Shown one piece after another: positions 54,574 to 62,956 of a DNA stretch of 64,000 nucleotides. Under the pieces are notes generated by a model. It worked only from the letters and a program-made list of their open reading frames with translations, did no database searches and was not told the DNA's origin. Position 1 is the stretch's first letter. The number at the start of each line of letters is the position of its first letter. Location: the NCBI RefSeq assembly GCF_003047285.1, contig NZ_PZYX01000001.1:372001-436000 (forward strand), given 5' to 3'. The stretch is from Nocardioides allogilvus (GTDB lineage: Bacteria; Actinomycetota; Actinomycetes; Propionibacteriales; Nocardioidaceae). A program made the translations under genes and the position numbers.

Positions 54574-57500
54574 GTGCAGATCTCCTACCCGCCGGCCCTG
54601 CCGGTCTCCGCGCGCCGTGACGACATCGCGGCTGCCATTCGCGACCACCAGGTCGTCATCATCGCGGGCGAGACGGGGTCCGGGAAGACGACGCAGCTCC
54701 CCAAGATCTGCCTCGAGCTGGGCCGGGCCGCCGACGGCAAGCTGATCGGGCACACCCAGCCGCGCCGGATCGCGGCCCGCTCCGTGGCCGAGCGGATCGC
54801 GGAGGAGCTCGGCACCGAGCTGGGTGACGTGGTCGGCTACCAGGTGCGCTTCACCGACCGCACCTCGCGCCAGTCGCGGATCAAGCTGATGACCGACGGC
54901 ATCCTGCTCGCGGAGCTGCAGCGCGACCGCCAGCTGCGCAAGTACGACACGATCATCATCGACGAGGCGCACGAGCGCTCCCTCAACATCGACTTCCTGC
55001 TCGGCTACCTCAAGCGGCTGCTGCCGCGCCGGCCCGACCTCAAGCTGATCATCACCAGCGCGACCATCGACGTCGAGCGCTTCGCCCAGCACTTCGACGC
55101 ACCCGTCGTCGAGGTGACGGGCCGGACGTTCCCGGTCGAGATCCGCTACCGCCCGCTCCTCGAGCTGCCCGAGGCCGACGCCGAGGGCGAGCCGGTCCAG
55201 CGCGACCAGACCGAAGCGATCCTCGCGGCGGTCCGCGAGCTGTCGGCCGAGGGTCCGGGCGACGTCCTGGTCTTCCTGCCGGGCGAGCGCGAGATCCGTG
55301 ACACCGCTGACGCCCTCGACGCGCTCAAGAGCGACCGGCTCGAGGTCGTGCCGCTCTACTCCCGGCTGTCCGCGGCCGAGCAGCACCGCGTCTTCTCCAG
55401 CCACAACATGTCCGTACGGCGCATCGTGCTCGCCACCAACGTGGCCGAGACCTCGCTGACCGTGCCGGGCATCCGCTACGTCATCGACACCGGCGTCGCG
55501 CGGATCTCGCGCTACTCGCTGCGGACGAAGGTGCAGCGACTGCCGATCGAGCCGATCAGCCAGGCCAGCGCCAACCAGCGCTCCGGTCGCTGCGGCCGTG
55601 TCGAGGCCGGCATCGCGATCCGGCTCTACTCCGAGGAGGACTTCGAGGGCCGCGCCGAGTTCACCGACCCGGAGATCCTGCGCACCAACCTCGCCAGCGT
55701 CATCCTCCAGATGACCTCGCTCGGGCTCGGCGACGTCGGCCGCTTCCCGTTCGTCGAGCCGCCGGACAACCGCAACATCAAGGCCGGCATCGAGCTGCTG
55801 GAGGAGCTCGGCGCCCTCTCGACGCTGGTGGAGCGCCGATCGCCGGCGAGCGTGTCGAAGCCAGGTCCGCCCCCTGCCGGCCCCACCCTCACCAAGCTCG
55901 GCCGACGCCTTGCCCGGCTGCCGATCGACCCGCGACTCGGCCGGATGATCCTCGAGGCCGAGCGCCTCGGCTGCGTCCGCGAGGTCATCGTGATCGCCGC
56001 GGCGCTCAGCCTCCAGGACCCGCGCGAGCGCCCGGCGGAGATGCAGGCGCAGTCCGACCAGCAGCACGCCCGCTTCAAGGACGAGACCTCCGACTTCCTC
56101 ACCTGGCTCAACCTCTGGCGCCACATCAAGGAGCAGCAGCGCGAGCTCAGCTCGAGCGCCTTCCGCCGGATGTGCAAGCGCGAGTTCCTCAACTACCTGC
56201 GCGTGCGCGAGTGGCAGGACTTCGAGTCGCAGCTGCGCCAGGTCTGCAAGGAGATGAAGGTCGACCTCGGGCAGCCGGCTGACCTGCCCGACGCCGACGG
56301 CATCCACCAGGCGCTGCTGTCGGGGCTCCTCAGCCACATCGGCGCCCTCGAGGAGCGGGCGCAGCCGAGACCGGGCGAGCGCAAGGCGATGCGGGAGTAC
56401 GTCGGGGCGCGCGGCGCGCGCTTCGCGATCTTCCCGGGCAGCGTGCTCAAGGGCCGCAACCCGGCCTTCGTGATGGCCGGCGAGCTGGTCGAGACGAGCC
56501 GGCTGTGGGGTCGCCAGAACGCCGCGATCAAGCCGGAGTGGGCCGAGACACTGGCCGCCCACCTGGTCAAGCGCACCTACTCCGAGCCGCACTGGTCGGC
56601 GAAGCGGGCGTCGGTGATGGCCCACGAGAAGGTCACGCTCTACGGCGTCCCCCTCGTCGCCGACCGGCTGATCACCTTCGGCAAGGTCGACCCGGCGCTG
56701 TCACGCGAGCTCTTCATCCGGCATGCGCTGGTGCAGGGGGAGTGGCGCACGCAGCACGCCTTCTTCCACACCAACCGACAGCTCCTCGACGAGGCCGAGG
56801 AGCTCGAGCACCGCGCCCGCCGGCGCGACATCGTGGTCGACGAGGAGACGCTCTTCGACTTCTACGACGCCCGCGTCGGCCCCGAGGTCGTCAGCGGCGC
56901 CCACTTCGACCAGTGGTGGAAGCGCGAGCGCCGGACGAAGCCCGACCTGCTCACCTTCGACCCGGAGATGCTCACCCACGCCGGCGCCGACGAGGTCCGC
57001 GCGACCGACTTCCCGACCAGCTGGCACGACTCCGACGAGGTCGGGCTGACCTTCCCCATCAGCTATCACTTCGAGCCGGGCGCGGCCGACGACGGCATCA
57101 CGATCGAGGTGCCGGTCGCCACCCTCAACCGGGTCGAGGCGGCCGACTTCTCCTGGCTGGTGCCGGGCCTGCGCGAGGAGCTCGTCACCGAGCTCATCCG
57201 CAGCCTGCCCAAGAACCTCCGCGTCAACTTCGTTCCGGCCCCCAACAAGGCGCGCGAGTTCCTCGCGGCCGTGCCCGCCGGCGCTGAGCCGCTGCTCGAC
57301 GCCCTCGAGCGCTATCTCGTGGCCGGCACCGGCATCGTCGTCCCCCGCGACGCGTGGGACTGGAGCAAGGTTCCCGGCCACCTCCAGCCGACGTTCAAGG
57401 TCGTCGACGAGGACGGTGGCGAGGCCGCCCGCGGCAAGGACCTCGAGTCGCTCAAGGAGCCGCTGCGACCCAGCCTCGAGCAGGCGATCGCCGACGTCGC

Positions 57501-58374
57501 CGCCGACTCGGGCGTCTCCGCGACCGGCCAGACGAGCTGGACGTTCGGCACCCTCGAGGAGTCCTTCACGCAGCTCCGCGCCGGCCACGAGGTCCGCGGC
57601 TTCCCGGCCCTGGTCGACGAGGGCAGCACCGTCGGCGTCCAGGTCTGCGCGTCCGCTGTCGAGGCCGCTGCCCGCCACCGTTTGGGCGTACGCCGCCTGC
57701 TCCTGCTCGCCCTCGGCGGGTCACCCACCGTCGACCAGCTCGGGCTCGACCAGTTCAGCATGCTGGCGCTGGTCGCATCGCCGTACCCGACGGTCGGCGA
57801 GCTCGTGGACGACGTCCGCGCGGCCGTCGTCGGCGACCTCGTCGACGCGCGTCCGGAGGTGCGGGACGAGGCGGCGTACGACGCCCTGCTGGCCGTCGCC
57901 CGGCGCGACCACACGGCGGCGGTGACCGCCTGCGTCCACGACGTGATCCGGGTGCTGGGCGCGTGGCGTGCGTGCGACAAGGAGCTGTCCGGGCGGGCCG
58001 AGCTGCTGACGCTGCCGGCGCTGACGGACATGAAGACGCAGGTCCAGCGGCTGATGTCGCGCGGCTTCATCGGCGAGGCGGGAGCCATCCAGCTGCGCGA
58101 GCTCCCGCGCTACCTCGCAGCGGTGCAGCACCGCCGCGCCAAGCTGGACGAGCAGGTCGCGCGCGACCGGCAGCTGATGGACCAGATGGCCGACCTGCAG
58201 GACGCCTGGCTGCACCAGGTCGCCGCGCTGCCGCCCGGTCGACCGCCGAGCGCCGGACAGCGCGCCGTGCGCTGGCTGCTGGAGGAGTACCGCGTGTCGC
58301 TGTGGGCGCAGCACCTCGGCACGAAGGGCTCGGTCAGCGACCAGCGGATCCGCAAGGCACTCGCCGCGGGCTGA
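54574..58374 (+). CDS. hrpA: HrpA-type ATP-dependent RNA helicase (DEAH)
   Basis: Large RNA helicase, 1266 aa from the GTG at 54574; an in-frame GTG at 54553 would add seven residues. Motifs: 'AGETGSGKTTQLPK' near residue 31, 'DEAHERSLNIDFLLGYLK', 'ITSATI', 'VLATNVAETSLTVPGI', 'QASANQRSGRCGR'. The HA2/OB region and C-terminal DUF3418 extension (from about 650) are present, as in HrpA. HrpA resolves stalled ribosomes or structured mRNA in E. coli. No partner gene is adjacent. Confidence 0.96.
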   Translation: MQISYPPALPVSARRDDIAAAIRDHQVVIIAGETGSGKTTQLPKICLELGRAADGKLIGHTQPRRIAARSVAERIAEELGTELGDVVGYQVRFTDRTSRQSRIKLMTDGILLAELQRDRQLRKYDTIIIDEAHERSLNIDFLLGYLKRLLPRRPDLKLIITSATIDVERFAQHFDAPVVEVTGRTFPVEIRYRPLLELPEADAEGEPVQRDQTEAILAAVRELSAEGPGDVLVFLPGEREIRDTADALDALKSDRLEVVPLYSRLSAAEQHRVFSSHNMSVRRIVLATNVAETSLTVPGIRYVIDTGVARISRYSLRTKVQRLPIEPISQASANQRSGRCGRVEAGIAIRLYSEEDFEGRAEFTDPEILRTNLASVILQMTSLGLGDVGRFPFVEPPDNRNIKAGIELLEELGALSTLVERRSPASVSKPGPPPAGPTLTKLGRRLARLPIDPRLGRMILEAERLGCVREVIVIAAALSLQDPRERPAEMQAQSDQQHARFKDETSDFLTWLNLWRHIKEQQRELSSSAFRRMCKREFLNYLRVREWQDFESQLRQVCKEMKVDLGQPADLPDADGIHQALLSGLLSHIGALEERAQPRPGERKAMREYVGARGARFAIFPGSVLKGRNPAFVMAGELVETSRLWGRQNAAIKPEWAETLAAHLVKRTYSEPHWSAKRASVMAHEKVTLYGVPLVADRLITFGKVDPALSRELFIRHALVQGEWRTQHAFFHTNRQLLDEAEELEHRARRRDIVVDEETLFDFYDARVGPEVVSGAHFDQWWKRERRTKPDLLTFDPEMLTHAGADEVRATDFPTSWHDSDEVGLTFPISYHFEPGAADDGITIEVPVATLNRVEAADFSWLVPGLREELVTELIRSLPKNLRVNFVPAPNKAREFLAAVPAGAEPLLDALERYLVAGTGIVVPRDAWDWSKVPGHLQPTFKVVDEDGGEAARGKDLESLKEPLRPSLEQAIADVAADSGVSATGQTSWTFGTLEESFTQLRAGHEVRGFPALVDEGSTVGVQVCASAVEAAARHRLGVRRLLLLALGGSPTVDQLGLDQFSMLALVASPYPTVGELVDDVRAAVVGDLVDARPEVRDEAAYDALLAVARRDHTAAVTACVHDVIRVLGAWRACDKELSGRAELLTLPALTDMKTQVQRLMSRGFIGEAGAIQLRELPRYLAAVQHRRAKLDEQVARDRQLMDQMADLQDAWLHQVAALPPGRPPSAGQRAVRWLLEEYRVSLWAQHLGTKGSVSDQRIRKALAAG

Positions 58375-58428
58375 GCGGCCGGCGAAGTCAGTGGGGCACG
58401 CCGGACCGGGAGCGCCTCACGGCGCGTG

Positions 58429-58450
58429 GCCGCTCGTAGCGGCTAATTTT
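58429..58450 (+). terminator. Intrinsic terminator after hrpA
   Basis: GCCGCT-CGT-AGCGGC (58429-58443) is followed by TAATTTT, a true T-run, which is rare in this window. A second small hairpin (GCGCC/GGCGC) precedes it at 58412-58425. Confidence 0.75.
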
Positions 58451-58510
58451 GGGACCCGGGGCTGCCGCGATCCGGCGTGCTCCGGGGGAGAGTCTACGTC
58501 GAGATCTCGC

Positions 58511-59113
58511 TCAGGCCAGCGCACCGCGGAGCTCGAGGTGGCCCGCCGCCTCGAGCTGCTCGGCGAGCGTGAGCATCCTCACGGTGTCGGCGTGGATCGA
58601 GCCCGCGACGGTGGCGCGGCCGGTGGCCACGACCCGGGCGAATGCGGAGGCGCGGAGCAGCGTGACGGCGAAGTCGCCGACGATGCCGCGCAGCACCTCG
58701 TCGATCATCGACTTGACCTCGTCGGGACCGGGTGGGTCGGCCACCCCCGCCACCACGCGCGCGACCTGGGCGCCGGCCAGCCCGGCGTCGTACTCCGCAG
58801 CGACGGCCGACGGTGAGCGGTGCACCCACGCTCGGAGGACGTAGAGCCGCCACAGGCAGCCCGCCAGCGTGTCGGCCGGGGCGCCCGACCACACCTCGGC
58901 GAGCGTCTCGAGACCCTCGGTGTCGGCAAGGTGCAGCACCCGCTCGACCAGGTCGTGGTCGTGGGCTCCCTGGGCCCCGCGCACCAGCAGCGTGGCGGCG
59001 AGGTCACCGGCCTCGCGGATCGCGGCCGGGTCGGCGCCGTCGCTGATCTCCTCGAAGAACGTCGCGCCCGGAACGGACGGTCGGTGGTGTCGGGGGGAGT
59101 CGGAGTCGGGCAT
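58511..59113 (-). CDS. Conserved actinobacterial hypothetical protein (200 aa)
   Basis: Family not recognised. Soluble and mostly helical, with long Ala/Leu/Val-rich segments ('AIREAGDLAATLLVRGAQGAHDHDLVERVLHLAD'). Trp residues cluster at 'CLWRLYVLRAWVHRSP'. No motif suggests catalysis. It is divergent from the PemK-like gene with 24 bp between starts, so their promoters must overlap. Confidence 0.62.
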   Translation of the reverse strand: MPDSDSPRHHRPSVPGATFFEEISDGADPAAIREAGDLAATLLVRGAQGAHDHDLVERVLHLADTEGLETLAEVWSGAPADTLAGCLWRLYVLRAWVHRSPSAVAAEYDAGLAGAQVARVVAGVADPPGPDEVKSMIDEVLRGIVGDFAVTLLRASAFARVVATGRATVAGSIHADTVRMLTLAEQLEAAGHLELRGALA

Positions 59114-59137
59114 CCATCCACTCTAGGAGCCGCCCCT

Positions 59138-59533
59138 ATGCTCATGGCCATGTCGAGCGAGACCTACGCCCCCGAGATCGACGGCGAGCCAGATCCCGGC
59201 GAGGTCGTCTGGGCGTGGGTGGCCTACGAGGACGATCCGTCGCAGGGCAAGGACCGGCCGGTGCTGGTGCTGCGTGTCGAGGGCGACGGCTGGGTCGGGC
59301 TCTATCTCTCCAGCCAGGACCACGACCGCGACGCCGCCGACGAGGCGGCCCACGGTCGCTTCTGGATGGACGTCGGCGCCGGTGGCTGGGACTCCGAGGG
59401 CCGCCCCAGCGAGGTGCGGCTCGACCGGCTGGTCCCGCTGACGCGTGATGGCGTACGGCGCGAGGGAGCCGCCCTCGACCCGGTGCTGTTCGCCCAGGTG
59501 CTCGAGGCAGCCGGACACCACGCGGCGCAGTGA
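59138..59533 (+). CDS. PemK/MazF-family protein
   Basis: 131 aa from the ATG at 59138 (AGGAG 8 bp upstream; 59144 and 59150 are alternatives). PemK-like features are 'GEVVWAWVAYEDDPSQGKDRPVLVLRV' at about 21-47 and 'SEVRLDRLVPLTRDGVRREGAALDP' near the end, the SH3-like barrel. MazF toxins cleave mRNA. The conserved N-terminal stretch is present, but no antitoxin lies next to it, so toxicity is uncertain; many actinobacterial members stand alone. Confidence 0.78.
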   Translation: MLMAMSSETYAPEIDGEPDPGEVVWAWVAYEDDPSQGKDRPVLVLRVEGDGWVGLYLSSQDHDRDAADEAAHGRFWMDVGAGGWDSEGRPSEVRLDRLVPLTRDGVRREGAALDPVLFAQVLEAAGHHAAQ

Positions 59534-59589
59534 CCGGCGGCCCATTAGGGTTGCCGAGGCAGGACAAGGCAACGGGAAGCAGGGCACGG

Positions 59590-60966
59590 ATGACGCGGCG
59601 GCTGATGGCGATGACGGCTGCGCTGGTGCTCAGTCTCGGGCTCGCGGCCTGCTCCGAGGAGCAGCAGCCCGCACCCGAGCCCACGCCCAAGCCGAGCGCG
59701 GGCACCGCCGAGGAGCCGCGGACGCTGACCTTCGGCGCCTTCGGCCACCCCACCGAGCTCAAGGCCTTCCAGCGCGTCGTCGACTCGTTCAACGCGACCT
59801 CCCAGACGCGCGAGGTCAAGCTCGTCACCTGGGCCAACCACGAGCAGGCGCTCGAGTCGGTCCTCGAGGGCGACGCGCCCGACGTCTTCCTGACCAGTCG
59901 CCGCGACCTGCGACAGATCGCCGACGCCGACGCGACGCGGCCGGTCGGCCTGCTGCTCGACGAGCGTGGCGTCGACTTCGGTGACCGCTTCTCGCGCGAC
60001 GCCGTCGACGCGTTCGCCTACGAGGACGAGCTGCAGTGCATGGCCTACTCGGTCTCGCCGATGGTCATCTACTACAACGACGACCTCATCGACTTCGACA
60101 AGATGGAGCGCCGGGGGCTCGACGTACCGTCCGTGAAGAACGACGTGCGCAGCGACCGCTGGTCGCTCGCGGAGTTCGCCGCCGCTGCCCAGTTCGCGAC
60201 GCGCCGCGGCAAGGTCGACGGCGTCTGGATCGAGCCCACCCTGCGCGGGCTCGCACCCTTCATCTACTCCGGCGGCGGCCAGGTCTTCGACGAGGACGAC
60301 GACCCCACCTCGCTCGCCTTCTCCGACGACGGCACCCGCTCGGCCCTCGACCAGACGCTGGCGATCCTGCGCGACACGACGTTGACGCCGAGCGCCGACG
60401 AGCTGCGCAAGGCGACCGCCCTGCAGCTGTTCAAGCGCGGCAAGCTCGCCATGATCGCCGGCTTCCGCGACCTCGTCCCCGAGCTGCGCGCGGTCGACTC
60501 GCTGTCCTTCGACACCATCTCGATGCCGGTCATCGACTCACCCGCGACCGTGGGCGACATCGACGGGCTGTGCATCTCCGCCGACTCCGAGCGGGTCAAC
60601 GACGCCGCCGACTTCCTCGCCTACGCCGTCTCCGACGCCGCGCTCGAGATCGTGACCCGCACCGGCTACATCGTCCCGGCCAACACCGAGGTCGCCGGCT
60701 CCGACGCCTTCTTGTGGCCGGACCGCCAGCCGGCCCACGCGTCGGTCTTCAACTCCGCGATCCGCGGCATGATCATCCCGCCGCTGCTGGCCACCGGGCC
60801 CGAGCTGGAGACGGCCGTCTCCCCGCTCCTGGACGACCTCGTCACCAGCCCCGGTGTCCTCGACCTCGAGCTCGCCACCGAGGAGATCGACAATGTCTCC
60901 CGCTCGGTGCTCGACCCCGAGTCGTTCACCGAGTCGCCGGCGCCGTCGGAGTCCCCGACCGACTAG
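59590..60966 (+). CDS. Extracellular solute-binding lipoprotein (ABC sugar-type)
   Basis: 458 aa. The signal peptide ends in a LAAC lipobox (Cys near residue 20) and is followed by a Pro-rich linker. Family 1 binding-protein features are 'LTFGAFGHPTELKAFQRVVDSFN', 'APDVFLTSRRDLRQIADADA', 'VYYND'-type 'PMVIYYNDDLID' and 'LFKRGKLAMIAGFRD'. No ABC permease gene is adjacent. The Ser/Pro/Glu-rich C-tail ('ESPAPSESPTD') is unusual. It converges on RNase D with 3 bp between stops. Confidence 0.9.
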   Translation: MTRRLMAMTAALVLSLGLAACSEEQQPAPEPTPKPSAGTAEEPRTLTFGAFGHPTELKAFQRVVDSFNATSQTREVKLVTWANHEQALESVLEGDAPDVFLTSRRDLRQIADADATRPVGLLLDERGVDFGDRFSRDAVDAFAYEDELQCMAYSVSPMVIYYNDDLIDFDKMERRGLDVPSVKNDVRSDRWSLAEFAAAAQFATRRGKVDGVWIEPTLRGLAPFIYSGGGQVFDEDDDPTSLAFSDDGTRSALDQTLAILRDTTLTPSADELRKATALQLFKRGKLAMIAGFRDLVPELRAVDSLSFDTISMPVIDSPATVGDIDGLCISADSERVNDAADFLAYAVSDAALEIVTRTGYIVPANTEVAGSDAFLWPDRQPAHASVFNSAIRGMIIPPLLATGPELETAVSPLLDDLVTSPGVLDLELATEEIDNVSRSVLDPESFTESPAPSESPTD

Positions 60967-60969
60967 CGC

Positions 60970-62265
60970 TCAGGCGTCGGGCTCGGCCACGGCGTCGGGC
61001 TCGGGCGGTGAGGGCTCGACGTCCCCGGCGAGCACGGCCCCGGTGAGGGCGCCGGTGACCAGGGTGACCTGCCAGGGGCGGGCGCCGTAGCCGGTGAGCT
61101 GCTCGCGCAGCGCGTCGGCGAGCTCGGCCGGCTCACGGGTGGTCGGCGGCGACCACATGGCGCGGCGTACGAAGTCGGGGGTGAGGAGGTTTTCCACCGG
61201 CAGGTTGTGCTCCTCGGCCAGCGTGAGCATCGAGGCCCGCGCCGCCTTGAAGCGGCGGTCGGCGACGATGTCGCGGTCGGCCCACATGCGGGGGTGCGGC
61301 GGGCCGTCCACGCGCGGAGTGCGGGTGGGCAGCTCGTCCTCGGGCAGCTCGCGGACTCCTGCCAGCACCTCGACCCAGGTGCGGGAGTAGCGCTCGGCGC
61401 CACGGCCGTGGAAGCCGGGGGTGCCCAGCAGGGCTGCACGGTCCGCGGGGAGTGCGGTGGCCGCCGCCACGATCGCAGCGTCGGGGATGATCCGCCCGGG
61501 CGTCACGTCACGACGCTCGGCGATCTCGTCGCGGGCCTCCCACAGCGCTTTCGCGGCGGCGAGCGATCGCCGACCACGCAGGCGGTGGACGCCGGAGGTG
61601 CGTCGCCAGGCGTCCTGGCGGACGGTCGGCTCGAAACCGAGGAGGTGGTCGAACTCCTGGCGGGCCCACTCGGTCTTGCCGGCCTCCTCGAGCGCGTCGA
61701 CCATCAGCTCGCGCAGCTCGAGCAGGACCTCGACGTCGAGCGCGGCGTAGTCGAGCCACGCCTTCGGCAGCGGCCGGGTCGACCAGTCGGCAGCGGAGTG
61801 CTCCTTGCGCATGCGCTGGCCCAGCAGCGTCTCGACGAGCGTGGCCAGCCCGACGCGGGGATAGCCGAGCAGGCGACCGGCCAGCTCGCTGTCGAAGATC
61901 GACGCCGGCTCGAGGCCGACCTCGCGCAGGCACGGCAGGTCCTGGGTCGCGGCGTGCAGGATCCACTCGGTCCCGGCCAGCGCCTCCTGGAGCGGGCGCA
62001 AGTCGTCGAAGGCGATCGGGTCGACCAGCCAGGTGCCGGCGCCCTCGCGCCGGAGCTGGATGAGATAGGCGCGGGAGGAGTAGCGGTAGCCGGAGGCGCG
62101 CTCGGCGTCGATCGCGACCGGCCCGCTGGCCGCGCCCAGAGCGGCGCACGCCTCGGCGAGGGCCTCGTCGGTCTCCACCACGTGGGGCAGGCCGTCGCGC
62201 AGAGTGAGCAGGGGTGCGAGGGGTGGCTCGTCGACCGCCGCCTCTGTCGTGGGTGCTTCGTCCAT
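60970..62265 (-). CDS. rnd: RNase D-like 3'-5' exonuclease with HRDC domain
   Basis: 431 aa. The DEDD exonuclease domain (about 40-215) shows 'GPVAIDAERASGYRYSSRAYLIQLRREG' (D-x-E), 'ILHAATQDLPCLREVGL' (D) and 'DYAALDVEVLLELRELM' (YxxxD). The HRDC domain (about 230-300) starts near 'RSLAAAKALWEARDEIAERRDVTPG'. A third helical region follows. It processes stable RNA 3' ends. It starts 2 bp after the DUF3000 stop, so it is co-translated. Confidence 0.92.
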   Translation of the reverse strand: MDEAPTTEAAVDEPPLAPLLTLRDGLPHVVETDEALAEACAALGAASGPVAIDAERASGYRYSSRAYLIQLRREGAGTWLVDPIAFDDLRPLQEALAGTEWILHAATQDLPCLREVGLEPASIFDSELAGRLLGYPRVGLATLVETLLGQRMRKEHSAADWSTRPLPKAWLDYAALDVEVLLELRELMVDALEEAGKTEWARQEFDHLLGFEPTVRQDAWRRTSGVHRLRGRRSLAAAKALWEARDEIAERRDVTPGRIIPDAAIVAAATALPADRAALLGTPGFHGRGAERYSRTWVEVLAGVRELPEDELPTRTPRVDGPPHPRMWADRDIVADRRFKAARASMLTLAEEHNLPVENLLTPDFVRRAMWSPPTTREPAELADALREQLTGYGARPWQVTLVTGALTGAVLAGDVEPSPPEPDAVAEPDA

Positions 62266-62267
62266 CG

Positions 62268-62885
62268 TCACGAGCCGCGCTGACCGCGCCGGCTCGGGAT
62301 CGCCGTGACGCCCTCGGGGACGGGCGGGAGCCCGGCCGAGGTGCACAACAGCTCGGCCCACGCCTCGACGTGGGGGCCGAGGTCGAGCGGCTTGTCCTCG
62401 TCGGTGGCCACGGGGGTCCAGGAGGCGCGGACCTCGATCTGGGCGGTGCCCTCCTCGTCGGCCATGCCGCCGAAGCTCTCGGTGGCCACGCTCGTGACCG
62501 TCCCGGACATCTCGGCGTAGACCGCGCCATGGGCCTCGAGCGCCTCGCTCAGCCACGACCAGCCCACCGCCGCCAGCATCGGGTCGGAGATCAGGTCGGG
62601 GTCGATCTCGGCGCGGGCATAGACCACGCACCGGAAGGTGCCGTTCCAGGCCTCGTTGCCGGCGGGGTCGTGGAGCAGGATGATCCGGCCGGTGCCGAGG
62701 TCGACGTCGTCGAGCGTGACGTCGGCGGACAGGGCGGAGGAATAGGGCGCGATGCGCTGCGGGGCCGGCATCTCCTCGCAGAAAACCTCGGGCCGCAGGG
62801 CTGCTGCGCGCATGCTGGCGACCGCCGCGCGGAACTCCGCAGGCCCAGCACTCGACTCCGAGTGCGTCTCTTGACGCGCCACCAT
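62268..62885 (-). CDS. DUF3000 protein
   Basis: 205 aa from the ATG at 62885. Matches DUF3000: 'FRAAVASMRAAALRPEVFCEEMPAPQRIAPYSSALSADV', 'GTGRIILLHDPAGNEAWNG', 'RCVVYARAEIDPDLISDPMLAAVGWSWL', and 'ATESFGGMAD'. Function unknown. Conserved in actinomycetes next to RNase D and opposite hemE, as seen here. Confidence 0.93.
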   Translation of the reverse strand: MVARQETHSESSAGPAEFRAAVASMRAAALRPEVFCEEMPAPQRIAPYSSALSADVTLDDVDLGTGRIILLHDPAGNEAWNGTFRCVVYARAEIDPDLISDPMLAAVGWSWLSEALEAHGAVYAEMSGTVTSVATESFGGMADEEGTAQIEVRASWTPVATDEDKPLDLGPHVEAWAELLCTSAGLPPVPEGVTAIPSRRGQRGS

Positions 62886-62956
62886 GGCTCCACAGTAGGT
62901 CAGTGGCGGCCGGTGGCGATGTGCCGCCACGCCGCCTGACCTGCGAAGATTCCTCC

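Noticed and set aside
53881..56625. A 914-residue open frame opposite tetR and hrpA
   Set aside because: Same high-GC artefact; it crosses two genuine genes and an operator and has no recognisable domain.
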